A stretch of 64,000 nucleotides of DNA, taken from assembly GCA_964614185.1 (NCBI GenBank), contig CAZTKJ010000009.1:7290-71289 (forward strand), in the 5' to 3' direction. This stretch comes from Suilimivivens sp964614185 (GTDB lineage: Bacteria > Bacillota > Clostridia > Lachnospirales > Lachnospiraceae). Each line of letters begins with the position of its first letter. The stretch's first letter is position 1. This document shows, one piece after another, positions 8,059 to 16,667 of this stretch. A model generated the notes under the pieces. It did no database searches. It was not told the origin of the DNA and saw only the letters and a program-made list of their open reading frames with translations. The position numbers and the translations under genes are program-made.

Positions 8059-11000
8059 TTATGTTCGGCTTGTTGGATATCCCTTTCTGCGTCTCACTTT
8101 GTCAGTCTGTTCTAAAATCACTCTGCCATCCATCTGTACTATTGTAGTGATGGTCTGCCATTCTTCACCGCGTGTCCCCTCAAACATCTCGTAGAATCCA
8201 TTTAGACTGCCAACAATCATCTCTCCCAAGCGGTTTGCAATCTGGTCCATCCAGCCGGTATTTCTTTCAAGAGGAACTATAGCCTCTTTTCCGGCTTCCC
8301 CGGCAATCAGAGGCGTTGCTCCATCTACCACGCCGCCTTTGGCCAGTTTTGGCAAGGATACTGTACTGAGCGTCTTGATATCAAACCCAAATGTTTTTCC
8401 ACCCATGCCTGGTACCCAGTCAGGAATATCAAAACTCAGGTTGTTCATGGCATTGATCACTGTATTGAGGCCGCTTACTACTGCATTGGCCATGCCTTCT
8501 ACTCCGCCAATAATGGAATTGATTACGCCTTTGATTGTGCTCCACATGGATTTGAAAATAGTGGTTACTGTGGTTTTGATGCTTGTGAAGATTGTGCTGA
8601 ATGTAGTTTTTATCGTATTCAGAGCTGTGCTTGTCCCGGTTTGAATCGTGGCTAACACATTTGTGATGGTGGTCTTTATTGCATTAAAAATAGTGGTTAC
8701 TGTATTTTTTACCGCATTAAGGTTTATACCAAATGTTGTTTCTATCGCATTCAGTACGGAATTGATTATGTCATTTACCTCTGATAATTTAGAACTTATC
8801 TCCGCATAAATCACATTCCATACCGCTAAAATAATAGCATATATGGCATCCCAAATTCCCTTAAAAAATGCTTTAATACCTTCCCATGCCTGTTGCCAAT
8901 CTCCGGTAAATACTCCAGCCAAAAATTCAATCAAGCCGCCAAGCGCATCTAATATACCGCCTATCACATCCGCTACTACACCAAATACTGTAAACAGGAT
9001 ATTTCCTAACGCTTCTAAACCCTGTGCAATTTTCGGTGTCATGTGCTCAGTAAGCCAATTAGAGAAAGGTATGATAATTTCATTCCATACCTTTGTGATT
9101 GCATCTGCTATAGTTCCAAATAGTTCCAGAAACTTATCAATCATTGGCTGCAGATGCTGTTCAATGAATATTCCAAACTTTTCATTCAATCGCTCTATAA
9201 CAGGCAAGATGTAGTTCTGATACGCTTCTACAAAAGTTGCTGTGAGAGAGCTTAATCCCTCTGCCAGTGCATCATACATTGGCTTCAGATGTTTATCATG
9301 TATCTCTGAAACTTTTGAAACAGTATTATCCACTACTCCCTTGATTATTTCTAAGGTTGTAGCTACTGCTCCCAGTGTTCCATCAAGCGCCTGTTTTATG
9401 ATAGTCTGGTTATCAATAAATGGCCTTGTGATTACATCCAATATATCCCGGGATCTTTTCAGACAAATTTCCTTGGCTCCTATCCAGGCATTTGCAAATA
9501 TTCCAATCAATGCTGCAGTTACTCTCTGGCCATTCTCCTCTCCAAAAACAGAAAAGATATTGGCTACTGCCTGAGCAAAGTCCCCTGTAATGGCTGCAAT
9601 TTCTGAGCCTATATCAAATATACTGATGATATGTTGTATTATAAAATCTTTATTGCCCTCTAAATACTTGTTGAGACCTCCAAAGAGGTTGGTGGCTATA
9701 GTAATTCCTATGGCTGCCACCGCCCCGGTTACTTGTCCCAGAGAATATGCCAGCGTATCTAAAAAATGATTTGCTGCCGCTACCACTCCTGAATCGGTGA
9801 ATATCTCTTTTAGGCTTCCTTTTATCCCCTCTATTGCCTTTTTTAAGGGTTCCAGAGTTACATCTCCAAGGCCGGCTTTAAAACCTTCTTTGAAAATTTC
9901 TCTCAGCTCCTTGAGCCTGTCAATGAGCTTTTGGAGCACAGGATTAAGCTGCTGGTCTGTTTCCTCTGCGGTATCATCCACAAAATCGCTCATATCCTCC
10001 AGTCCACCGGCTCCTGAACTGTCTGAGCCGCCTCCGGAGCTGCCTGAGCTCTCTGTTGCTTTTGTGAGGGAATTTATCTCATCAAATCCTAAAAGTCCAT
10101 GAAAAGCCTCCTCTGCCTTCTTGGCTGCCCCTCCTGCTTTGTTCGTGGCGTTTGTGAGCCCTCCCATTGCTGCTGTAGCATTGGCTGTGTTCTTGGCTAC
10201 ACCGCTCATGGCATTGTTGCTTTGGCTTTTCTTTCCGGTTATGATCTCTGTAAAACGCTTGAATGCATTAGCTGCCTCCGCCAGCTTTGCAATGACCTGA
10301 TTGATCACTCGTAAAACCGGAGTAAATATATTGATCAGACCTTGGCCAATAGCAGCCTTCAGGGAATTGAAGCGCTCTGTAAGAATCTTTGTTTGATTGG
10401 CCCAGCTGTCTGAAGTTCGTGCAAAATCCCCCTGTGCATCTGAGGTGACAGAAAGCAGATAATTGTATCTGAGAAGAGCCTGTTCCTGCTGTGTCATGGC
10501 AGAATACGATTTATTCATGCCCTGAGTAAGAGCAAATTGTTCCAAATTAGCCACGCTCAGATTAATACCAAGCTGCTTCAGCGGTTCCGTTTCCCCTGAT
10601 ATGCCAGACCGGATTTTAGAAAAGGCATCATCACCTGACAGGTTATAAAATGAAGCCATATCTCCGGCCAGTCCTGTGAGCTCCATGCTCATATCTGCTG
10701 CCGCCTGGGTTGTAAATCCCATTGATTTCAGCATAGCTCCCATTGTGGAACTATATTGCTTTGCTGCAAGCTCTGAAAGTCCAAACTGTTCAATAGCGTT
10801 CCGAGCAAATTCATTTATTTCCTCATTGAGCCCCTGGAATGTAACATCAACTACATTTTGTACCTCCTCAAGGTCTGACCCTAACTCAATGCATTGCTTT
10901 CCAAAATTAACTATTGCCGCTACTGATAAGGCAATCCCCAAAACTTTTCCTATTTTTCCGAATGCACTCTTTATTTTCCCAGCACAGCCCTCTACCTTTT

Positions 11001-11151
11001 TTGTAGTATTGGCTGTCTGCTGCTGCACATTATTCATGGCCTCCATATATTCCTTGGTCTGAGCCTGAATAATTACTTGCAGCCTTTCAAGAGTCATTCT
11101 GTCCGTTGCTCTCACCTGCCTTCCTTCGTGCTGCGTTATTTGTTTCTGCAT
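8059..11151 (-). CDS. Tail tape measure protein
   Basis: At 1030 codons this is the longest gene of the prophage, as expected for a tape measure protein. It sets tail length and helps DNA entry. The N-terminal half holds the TP901-type core: a hydrophobic stretch near residues 65-90 (KVLGIALSVAAIVNFG) and a Ser/Asp-rich region. Residues about 660-860 contain Trp-rich hydrophobic helices (WQQAWEGIKAFFKGIWDAIY) and Thr/Ile-rich repeats. Two starts are possible: 11151, or Met19 at 11097, which gives an 11-nt overlap with the tail chaperone stop (11087); I favour 11097. By the usual 1.5 Angstrom per residue rule the tail would be about 150 nm. Confidence 0.93.
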   Translation of the reverse strand: MQKQITQHEGRQVRATDRMTLERLQVIIQAQTKEYMEAMNNVQQQTANTTKKVEGCAGKIKSAFGKIGKVLGIALSVAAIVNFGKQCIELGSDLEEVQNVVDVTFQGLNEEINEFARNAIEQFGLSELAAKQYSSTMGAMLKSMGFTTQAAADMSMELTGLAGDMASFYNLSGDDAFSKIRSGISGETEPLKQLGINLSVANLEQFALTQGMNKSYSAMTQQEQALLRYNYLLSVTSDAQGDFARTSDSWANQTKILTERFNSLKAAIGQGLINIFTPVLRVINQVIAKLAEAANAFKRFTEIITGKKSQSNNAMSGVAKNTANATAAMGGLTNATNKAGGAAKKAEEAFHGLLGFDEINSLTKATESSGSSGGGSDSSGAGGLEDMSDFVDDTAEETDQQLNPVLQKLIDRLKELREIFKEGFKAGLGDVTLEPLKKAIEGIKGSLKEIFTDSGVVAAANHFLDTLAYSLGQVTGAVAAIGITIATNLFGGLNKYLEGNKDFIIQHIISIFDIGSEIAAITGDFAQAVANIFSVFGEENGQRVTAALIGIFANAWIGAKEICLKRSRDILDVITRPFIDNQTIIKQALDGTLGAVATTLEIIKGVVDNTVSKVSEIHDKHLKPMYDALAEGLSSLTATFVEAYQNYILPVIERLNEKFGIFIEQHLQPMIDKFLELFGTIADAITKVWNEIIIPFSNWLTEHMTPKIAQGLEALGNILFTVFGVVADVIGGILDALGGLIEFLAGVFTGDWQQAWEGIKAFFKGIWDAIYAIILAVWNVIYAEISSKLSEVNDIINSVLNAIETTFGINLNAVKNTVTTIFNAIKTTITNVLATIQTGTSTALNTIKTTFSTIFTSIKTTVTTIFKSMWSTIKGVINSIIGGVEGMANAVVSGLNTVINAMNNLSFDIPDWVPGMGGKTFGFDIKTLSTVSLPKLAKGGVVDGATPLIAGEAGKEAIVPLERNTGWMDQIANRLGEMIVGSLNGFYEMFEGTRGEEWQTITTIVQMDGRVILEQTDKVRRRKGYPTSRT

Positions 11152-11509
11152 ATGCCTTCATTCTTGCTTTATGAATGGCCAGTTCTTTCTCAACACGAGC
11201 CTGCTCCTCTGCTTCCCTCAGACCGGGGAATAAATCAGGATAATATTCTCCCAATGAAATTCTCTCACGCTTATCACTGCCCGGCATTATCAGAGCTATG
11301 GCATCGGCACACTGCATTGCATGGTTATAGAGAAGCATTGCATGGTCTCTTATATCAGCCTCCTTCTCCTTTCGCCTGCGCTCTTCTTTCCTGACAAAGC
11401 TCTCCATGAGGTCACTGATTTCCTGAAGACTTAGGCTCCAAAACAAAGATGGGCTGTACCCCATGTCTAAAAAGACCGGGTACAAGCCCATGACTGTTTC
11501 AGTAACCAT
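11087..11509 (-). CDS. Tail assembly chaperone, downstream (T-like) frame
   Basis: A 140-codon frame rich in charged helical sequence between the G-like chaperone and the tape measure. There is no good ribosome site close to its ATG at 11509. The frame is open upstream through the end of the G-like gene as far as the slippery site at 11578-11584, in the -1 frame. It is therefore probably made mainly as a fusion with the upstream protein, as in the lambda G/GT pair. Gene order (tail tube, G, T, tape measure) supports this. Confidence 0.75.
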   Translation of the reverse strand: MVTETVMGLYPVFLDMGYSPSLFWSLSLQEISDLMESFVRKEERRRKEKEADIRDHAMLLYNHAMQCADAIALIMPGSDKRERISLGEYYPDLFPGLREAEEQARVEKELAIHKARMKAYAETNNAARRKAGESNGQNDS

Positions 11510-11517
11510 TTCAGAAT

Positions 11518-12012
11518 TTACAGCACTTCCTTGGCCTCCTGCAACGCATCCTGCATCTGACTGGTGAGAGAAACTGAGAAAAAACCACTCACCTGGAATA
11601 TCTCCATATATATCTCAGTATAAAAATTGAGCTGAGATCCCCCTTCCTTTATATACTGATCAAACATAGCCATCACAGCATCCTTTGAGATACCATGATG
11701 GAACTTTTTCAAGGCTGCATGAGCTACATCAAGCATTACCGATAATGCAGGCATACCACTGTTTCCGGCCCCCATGACGTTCATAAGATTTGTTTTATAC
11801 TTACTTTCCAATGCCACAATATCCTGCGTATTTAAAACCATCTTGTAATCTTCTCCCTTTACATTCCAGATTGCAAACGGCTTCCTTTTGGGCATCTCCA
11901 CAACTTTATTTTCTTCTATTGTACCAGCTGATTCCAATGCTCTTTCGTTCTGCTCAATTGCCTCTACTGCGGCTGCATTCTTATCCTTTTTATAATCATC
12001 AAAAAAACCCAT
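11518..12012 (-). CDS. Tail assembly chaperone, G-like protein
   Basis: This 164-residue protein lies directly between the tail tube gene and the T-like frame. It binds the tape measure during tail assembly in related phages. Residues 45-80 (FAIWNVKGEDYKMVLNTQDI) start a compact domain like that of DUF6096 chaperones. Near its 3' end the codons GGT TTT TTC contain the slippery heptamer T TTT TTC. Ribosomes that do not slip end at 11518; those that slip read on into the T-like frame. Confidence 0.78.
   Translation of the reverse strand: MGFFDDYKKDKNAAAVEAIEQNERALESAGTIEENKVVEMPKRKPFAIWNVKGEDYKMVLNTQDIVALESKYKTNLMNVMGAGNSGMPALSVMLDVAHAALKKFHHGISKDAVMAMFDQYIKEGGSQLNFYTEIYMEIFQVSGFFSVSLTSQMQDALQEAKEVL
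11578..11584 (-). other. Programmed -1 frameshift slippery heptamer T TTT TTC
   Basis: On the minus strand the zero-frame codons are GGT TTT TTC TCA, so the heptamer T TTT TTC is in exactly the right phase for tandem -1 slippage. After slippage the next codon is CTC. I followed the new frame codon by codon from 11581 to the ATG at 11509: it has no stop and joins the T-like frame. The pattern matches the conserved frameshift in tail chaperone genes of long-tailed phages. Confidence 0.82.
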
Positions 12013-12038
12013 TTTTTTATCCTCCTTATTATTGGGAT

Positions 12039-12479
12039 TTAATTACTCTGCTTTCCCTTCTCTGCCGGATCAGTTACATTCATATCACTTTGAATGGATA
12101 ATTTAACAATAAGCTCCAATACGCCATTTACGGCTCCAGAGCTGATCTTGGTGCTGGGGATAGCATCAAACTCAAATTTCGTGCCGTCAGGCAGTGTTTC
12201 ACAGAAAGAAAGTACTTCACTCGCATCCTGCGCTGCTCTCATAACCCTGTAAACAGAGCTTTGGGTCTCATTGTCATAACGGAATTTGTACTCCAGATTA
12301 CCTAAATCTGAAATACCGGGTTCCTTTCTTTTGTTTTTATCATTGAGACCTGTATTGTCAACCTCCTCTACATCACCACCAAGCTCCGGTGTTTCCTTCA
12401 AGTCTTCTGAAATATCTATATAACTCCCCGATCCCCCTTTTTTGTAGCCAAATTTTGTTCCATTCGCTAACATCTGCAT
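12039..12479 (-). CDS. Major tail tube protein
   Basis: A 146-residue protein upstream of the tail chaperones. The pattern LANGTKFGYK followed by DISEDLKETPELGG and KFEFDAIPSTK is typical of phage tail tube proteins. These polymerise as hexameric rings around the tape measure. Gene order (terminator protein, tube, chaperones, tape measure) agrees. Size is at the lower end of the family. Confidence 0.85.
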   Translation of the reverse strand: MQMLANGTKFGYKKGGSGSYIDISEDLKETPELGGDVEEVDNTGLNDKNKRKEPGISDLGNLEYKFRYDNETQSSVYRVMRAAQDASEVLSFCETLPDGTKFEFDAIPSTKISSGAVNGVLELIVKLSIQSDMNVTDPAEKGKQSN

Positions 12480-12487
12480 TTACCTCC

Positions 12488-12847
12488 TTATTTATTGAAA
12501 CATACTCTTTCCGTTTGCACATCAATGATGCCCTCATAACGCATCTGCTTATGCTTTAGCTGTGATGGATCAGGAGCATCCATACACATAGTTCTGACAA
12601 GACCCAGCTTGGAAAGAGCCCCATCTACTTTGAGCGCATAATCTGATGTGGATTGATTGTGCCAAATATCTATCCGGTACTGAAGATGTGATTTGGTTTC
12701 CCCTTTACCGGTTCGCTCATATACTGAGTTATCCTCTTCCGTATATTGAACGGCTGGAAGCTCTGCCCAATTTGTCGGGTAGGTATCTCCCACATTTTCT
12801 GCAATATCTTTGATTGCATCATATACCTGGTCTTTTACATTAATCAT
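12488..12847 (-). CDS. Tail terminator protein, putative
   Basis: A 119-residue protein placed between the HK97 gp10-like gene and the tail tube gene, as tail terminator proteins are. It begins with a helix (VKDQVYDAIKDIAENVGDTYP) followed by beta strands that include YRIDIWHNQST, consistent with the terminator fold. It would cap the growing tube and join it to the head. Assignment is from position and predicted fold. Confidence 0.7.
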   Translation of the reverse strand: MINVKDQVYDAIKDIAENVGDTYPTNWAELPAVQYTEEDNSVYERTGKGETKSHLQYRIDIWHNQSTSDYALKVDGALSKLGLVRTMCMDAPDPSQLKHKQMRYEGIIDVQTERVCFNK

Positions 12848-12859
12848 ATTGATTTCCTC

Positions 12860-13381
12860 TTATACTTTTTTAATCTCAGCTACAAGAGATGCTTTCAGAT
12901 TCATACAGACAATATCTTCAATTCCTTTAAGTGCCTGGTACATGAATGGCTGGGCTGGTTGCCCTTTTGTAAAGTACAAGGTTTTTCCATTCTCGGTTTC
13001 CATGCTTGGCCAGTGATATTTTGCTACATCCTGTGGCGTTACTTTATCACCCGGAAACCACCAGCCATTTTGAGAGTAAGCTGGAGTTACTTCCGGAGAA
13101 ATCCCTTCATGATTTTCCTCTCCTACCGGTCCTGTACCAAACTCTACATATGCTGCACGTTTGTTATTGGTATAAACTGTGCCAGTTACCATGTTTTCTG
13201 TAGCCTTTACTTTTGTTTTTATGCTCTGTCTGAGCTCTCCATGGTTTACTGGACAAAGCAATACAGCATTTCTCTGTACTCTGAGAGTTTCCTTTTTTAC
13301 TGCTTTTTCTACAATCGGGTTGATATTACCCAGATTATTGAGCTGCCTCATGAGCTTCTCAGCGCCTTTCACAGCAGCCAT
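12860..13381 (-). CDS. HK97 gp10-like head-tail joining protein
   Basis: About 173 residues from Met at 13381. The signature of the HK97-gp10 family is clear: a first helix with KLMRQLNNLG, then CPVNHGELRQSIKTKV, and then RAAYVEFGTGP. The start at 13381 has AAAGGATC as ribosome site; a longer frame from 13426 has no advantage. It overlaps the end of the previous gene by only 6 nt in an unfavourable direction, i.e. the two coding ends nearly touch. It acts at the head-tail interface. Confidence 0.85.
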   Translation of the reverse strand: MAAVKGAEKLMRQLNNLGNINPIVEKAVKKETLRVQRNAVLLCPVNHGELRQSIKTKVKATENMVTGTVYTNNKRAAYVEFGTGPVGEENHEGISPEVTPAYSQNGWWFPGDKVTPQDVAKYHWPSMETENGKTLYFTKGQPAQPFMYQALKGIEDIVCMNLKASLVAEIKKV

Positions 13382-13385
13382 AAAA

Positions 13386-13724
13386 TCAGATCCTTTCCAA
13401 TGTAATCTGCGCCGGACTAAAATCATTATTTATTGCAATAATTTTATAATCCGGAATCTCCTCCGGACCTGCATATACGCAAATACCATCACCTTCCTGC
13501 ATGGTTTCCGTACCCTCATAGTGCATATTTTTGATATATGTAAGCCTTTCTCCATACATTTCAGCCTGTACTCTGCCGCCTGCAGCCCAGATTGCAGCCT
13601 CAATAGCAATTGCAGCCTCGTAGCTTACCAGGCTGCCGCCTTCCTTATCCTTGCCTGATTTCCTTCTCCTGAGGTGATATGATTTCAGCAGGCTCTTTCT
13701 TATCCTCATTCTCTGCTTTCTCAT
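13386..13724 (-). CDS. Head closure / head-tail adaptor protein, start uncertain
   Basis: A small protein between the connector and the gp10-like gene, the usual place for a head-closure (stopper) protein. From about residue 33 onward (VSYEAAIAIEAAIWAAGG...) it has a plausible structured domain ending in beta strands (AQITLERI). The ATG at 13724 has a strong AGGAGG site but forces an 80-nt overlap with the connector and a very basic 32-residue tail. A CTG at 13631 with AAGGAAGG 7 nt upstream would start exactly after the connector stop. The true start needs protein evidence. Confidence 0.65.
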   Translation of the reverse strand: MRKQRMRIRKSLLKSYHLRRRKSGKDKEGGSLVSYEAAIAIEAAIWAAGGRVQAEMYGERLTYIKNMHYEGTETMQEGDGICVYAGPEEIPDYKIIAINNDFSPAQITLERI

Positions 13725-14028
13725 GCACCTTACCTCCTACTCTTGCAATCCGTGTTTCCTGAATTACCTTTTCAATCTCCTTTGGTATTTCCGCAAATGT
13801 TGAGCTTATTCCTCCTTGGTTTCTCGAAGTTTCTCCCTCCATGCCCCATCGGTTGTATGCAATTACAGCCCAGTCTCTTTTTGCGGCTTGAAGTTTTGGA
13901 ATCATTCTGGTTCTATTGGTCAAATATAGTAGCCTTTCCTCTGCTATTTGCAAAAAAACAGAGAGAGTGGTTTCATCACTCTCTCCTGTCAGGATCTGTA
14001 AGATTTTCATATCATCCATTTTTTCCAT
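13645..14028 (-). CDS. Phage head-tail connector protein (gp6-like)
   Basis: A 127-residue mostly helical protein just downstream of the capsid region. The motif order (ILQILTGESDETTL, then AEERLLYLTNRT, then AVIAYNRWGMEGETSRNQGG) is that of Phage_connect_1 / gp6-like connector proteins. These form a ring below the portal. The C-terminal 30 residues are charged and overlap the alternative start of the next gene. Met4 or Met7 are possible alternative starts. Confidence 0.82.
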   Translation of the reverse strand: MEKMDDMKILQILTGESDETTLSVFLQIAEERLLYLTNRTRMIPKLQAAKRDWAVIAYNRWGMEGETSRNQGGISSTFAEIPKEIEKVIQETRIARVGGKVHEKAENEDKKEPAEIISPQEKEIRQG

Positions 14029-14049
14029 GATCTACCTCTATTCTCAGGT

Positions 14050-14575
14050 TTAATGTGCCTGAATTACTGCAGCTAGAGTAGCCTGATTCATATTGTTATA
14101 CCCCTGAATGCCCTTTTCTTTGGCAATCTTTCTCAGATCATTCAGTTTCATGCTGGAGTAATCTACCTTTTCAGCATTCTCAGCAGTGTTTTCTCCTGCT
14201 GCCGCCTGATCTGCTGTCTTTGCTTCCTCTTTTGTGNNNNNNNNNNNNNNNNNNNNNNNNNNNNNNNNNNNNNNNNNNNNNNNNNNNNNNNNNNNNNNNN
14301 NNNNNNNNNNNNNNNNNNNNNNNNNNNNNNNNNNNNGCAGCTTTAGTTTCAGCTTCAGCTTTTTTCTTTGCTGTCGCCTGATCTGCTGTCTTTGCTTCCT
14401 CTTTTGTGGCAGCTTTAGTTTCAGCTTCAGCTTTTTTCTTTGCTGTCGCCTGATCTGCTGTCTGATCTGTTTCCGGCACTGTGGCTCCAATGAGTTCGAA
14501 ACCTTCTTTCTCCCATTTAGCCACCGCATCATCAGAAACAATGCGCTCAACATTTCCCTTAATAATATGTTTCAT
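14050..14575 (-). CDS. Repeat-containing head protein with C-terminal SAP/Rho-N-like domain, interrupted by assembly gap
   Basis: One gene is split by 100 Ns. The N-terminal part starts at 14575 (MKHIIKGNVERIV), then a Lys/Ala/Glu repeat of 24 residues (72 bp). The C-terminal part, ending at 14050, has residues KLNDLRKIAKEKGIQGYNNM, a Rho N-terminal/SAP-like helix pair that may bind nucleic acid. The two parts are in different frames only because 100 is not a multiple of 3. Removing the Ns, or filling with any number of 72-bp units, restores one frame. Its place between capsid and connector suggests a head decoration or head-tail accessory role. Confidence 0.75.
14237..14336. other. Assembly gap (100 N placeholder) in a tandem repeat
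   Basis: Exactly 100 Ns. The left flank ends with the last bases of a 72-bp repeat unit and the right flank begins with the first bases of a unit. The gap is therefore almost certainly a collapsed or unresolved tandem repeat of unknown copy number. Confidence 0.9.
14337..14462. repeat. 72-bp in-frame tandem repeat
   Basis: A full 72-bp unit (14337-14408) is followed by 54 identical bases of a second unit (14409-14462). A further partial unit lies left of the N gap (about 14198-14236). Each unit encodes 24 residues rich in Ala, Lys, Glu and Thr, predicted to be helical. Copy number is hidden by the gap. Confidence 0.9.
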
Positions 14576-14590
14576 ACTCTCTCCTCCCGA

Positions 14591-15517
14591 TTATGCACTC
14601 GGCTTTGTATCCTTGATGCAGGCAAAGATGGAATTGATCTTGTTATCCAGTGTCCAAATATCATGATACCTTCTATAATTCATCTTCCAGGCATCTGCAT
14701 CCTGATTCTGATCCGGTGTGAAGATCTTCATCTTATCCTGCTTGCTCACTGCAATGGGTGTGGTTCTCGGAAGGATCAGGAAATTGCAATCCAGCGCTTT
14801 TGTGCCCTTTACATAGCCGCCTGCTTTCTGTCCGTCTGTCTTGCCATCATACATTGTGATCGCAGAATACATACGGCTTGCCGGGGTTTCGATTAGAGGG
14901 CAGTTATCAACAGCAGGCACCTTTGTGTCAATGCCGCCCTTTGAAAATGCAACACTCTGAATTTTGCCCGACAATGCCAGCTCTAACTCCATGAGGCTAT
15001 CAGGATTTATGTGGATCACCAGCTCTCCGGTGTAGCCATTATCTCTGATGGTTTTGATTCCGGTCTTGATTTTTCTCAGGATGGATGTATCTGCCGGAGT
15101 GTAGCCATACTCCACATACTCACTTGCGATTGCCTGCTGAATGAGGTTGCTCAATCTGTAGGCATCAATCTCAGGGATCACCTTTGTTCTCTGAAACTCT
15201 CCCATAACGGATGCTGCCGTGGTAACAAAGTTATTTTCGTTAATATCCATAGCATCCAACTGAAACTTTCTGCCTCTGTCCTGAGTCATATTCCTTGTTT
15301 CATAGGAGAGGGTTACGCCGCCCTGAGCATATCCGTTATCTCTGTCATAATCCCCCATGCCATCTACTGACATTTTGGGGATCTTTACCTCAGAGCCGCC
15401 GTTATAAATTACCTGACCCGCATTCGCATCCATCCAGCCGGTAACGCCCTCCTGCACTGCCAGCTTATCCAATGTGCTCTGAAAAATTGTGGCTGTTGCT
15501 AATGTGTTAATTGCCAT
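14591..15517 (-). CDS. Major capsid protein
   Basis: A 308-residue protein directly after the scaffold gene. The N-terminal MAINTLATATIFQSTLDKLA, the central LVIHINPDSLMELELALSGK and the C-terminal CNFLILPRTTPIAVSKQDKM are typical of HK97-fold coat proteins of SPP1-like clostridial phages. It builds the icosahedral shell around the scaffold. The strong ribosome site (AAGGAGG) fits a highly expressed gene. Confidence 0.9.
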   Translation of the reverse strand: MAINTLATATIFQSTLDKLAVQEGVTGWMDANAGQVIYNGGSEVKIPKMSVDGMGDYDRDNGYAQGGVTLSYETRNMTQDRGRKFQLDAMDINENNFVTTAASVMGEFQRTKVIPEIDAYRLSNLIQQAIASEYVEYGYTPADTSILRKIKTGIKTIRDNGYTGELVIHINPDSLMELELALSGKIQSVAFSKGGIDTKVPAVDNCPLIETPASRMYSAITMYDGKTDGQKAGGYVKGTKALDCNFLILPRTTPIAVSKQDKMKIFTPDQNQDADAWKMNYRRYHDIWTLDNKINSIFACIKDTKPSA

Positions 15518-15538
15518 TTTTTACTTTCCTCCTTGTTC

Positions 15539-16219
15539 TTAGCCTTTCATGGCTTTCATGATCTCCTCTTCAAGCGTGCTGTTTTTTGTGTCCGCTTTGT
15601 GCGGCGGTTTACCACCCTTCAGGCGTTCATCAACAGCTTTCTCAACTGCTTCCTTAAATGCCTTTTCAACAGCTTCAATGCTTGCTGTGCATTTCTCGGC
15701 ATCAGTATAATCCAAAACAGCGCTGAGAGATGTTGGCAAGCCTTTCTCTGCAAGCGTTTCCTTTGCCGTTGCCGTGAGCTCCCTCTTGGTGATCTCACTC
15801 TCACGCTTTGCCAGCTCTGCCTCTTTCTTTTCTTTCTCATATTGAGCCTTTTGATCAGCATTCATTTTGGCAAACTTTTCTGCCTCTGTTTTGGTATCTT
15901 CAATCTTCTTTTCAAAATCAGCGTTCAGCTTGGTTTCTTGGGTTTTCAATGCCTTTGCCACTCTTTTATCAAATTCAGATTGAAATGCAGGATTTTTCAG
16001 AACATCATCAAAGCTCTGTGTGCCACCCTGATCACCTTCTGATCCGGCCCCTGCTGCCGTGGTGTTACTTTCGCCGCCTGCTGCCCCACCGACATCTCCG
16101 GTGCTACTTCCACCACCGGCTCCACCGCCATTGCCATCTCCTTCTGCAAAAAACTGTAAATTCATAGGAAACTTACACCTTGCTCTCTTGGAAATTACGC
16201 TTCTACCATAACGATTCAT
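15539..16219 (-). CDS. Phage scaffolding protein, DUF4355 family
   Basis: A 226-residue protein upstream of the capsid gene. The start region MNLQFFAEGDGNGG, the Gly/Ala/Ser-rich linker (about 28-65) and the long charged coiled coil (about 75-200) are hallmarks of the DUF4355 scaffold family. It guides capsid assembly and then leaves the head. The start at 16219 has a strong AAGGAGG site; Met19 (16165), which begins the conserved MNLQFFAE motif, is a possible second start. Confidence 0.87.
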   Translation of the reverse strand: MNRYGRSVISKRARCKFPMNLQFFAEGDGNGGGAGGGSSTGDVGGAAGGESNTTAAGAGSEGDQGGTQSFDDVLKNPAFQSEFDKRVAKALKTQETKLNADFEKKIEDTKTEAEKFAKMNADQKAQYEKEKKEAELAKRESEITKRELTATAKETLAEKGLPTSLSAVLDYTDAEKCTASIEAVEKAFKEAVEKAVDERLKGGKPPHKADTKNSTLEEEIMKAMKG

Positions 16220-16422
16220 TTTTGTCCTCCTTCACGCCCTCACATTGCCTTAAATTAGCCCCATGAGTTCATTATTGATATTTTATTGCCTCCTGCTCTT
16301 ATAGCGCCCTCCTGAAGCTATTTGGGCGGGATTTCTAACCCTCATCCAGGGAGTTGAAAAGAATTGCCATCTTTTATCCAGCTCCTCTCACTTCACTCAC
16401 CTTCTTTCTGAAAAATGGGTGT

Positions 16423-16452
16423 AAAAAAGCACCATGCACTGCTGCATGATGC
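16423..16452 (-). terminator. Mid-operon terminator upstream of the scaffold gene
   Basis: On the minus strand GCATCATGCA and TGCATGGTGC form a 10-bp stem with one wobble and a GCAG loop, followed by TTTTTT. It lies between the portal/MuF genes and the scaffold/capsid genes. It would reduce read-through or mark the end of a processed transcript. Confidence 0.7.
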
Positions 16453-16469
16453 CGGTTGACTGAAAAATA

Positions 16470-16667
16470 TTATAATTTGCTGTACTCACAGCCTTGGCAC
16501 TGCTGCCGGGCCGCTTCAATATCTCCTACCCCTTCCAACTCAGGAACGGATGAGGGCTTGAACATTCCTGAAAGGCACTGCAGTGTTTCATAGCACAGAT
16601 CAGGATCCACCTCTCTGCCATATACCGGGCAGGTGTGTGGCTTTGTATAATCAATTTCATTTGCCAT
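16470..16667 (-). CDS. Small Cys-rich protein overlapping the MuF gene
   Basis: A 65-residue protein with cysteines at 13, 25, 31, 57 and 60 (CPVYGREVD, LCYETLQC, CQGCEYSKL), which could bind zinc. It starts inside the last 11 nt of the MuF gene and is followed by a terminator, so it is expressed with that gene. MuF proteins with nuclease tails are often followed by immunity genes, so an immunity role is possible. Related Cys-patterned small proteins also occur elsewhere in Clostridia, so a general head-region role remains open. Confidence 0.6.
   Translation of the reverse strand: MANEIDYTKPHTCPVYGREVDPDLCYETLQCLSGMFKPSSVPELEGVGDIEAARQQCQGCEYSKL

Noticed and set aside
14337..14462. CRISPR array
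   Set aside because: The repeats are directly joined, 72 bp long, in frame and without spacers. No CRISPR array was seen anywhere in the window.
14234..14896. Rightward 220-codon frame through the N gap
   Set aside because: It is a reverse-strand shadow of the repeat gene and the capsid gene, rich in Ser/Phe from antisense of Lys/Glu codons.
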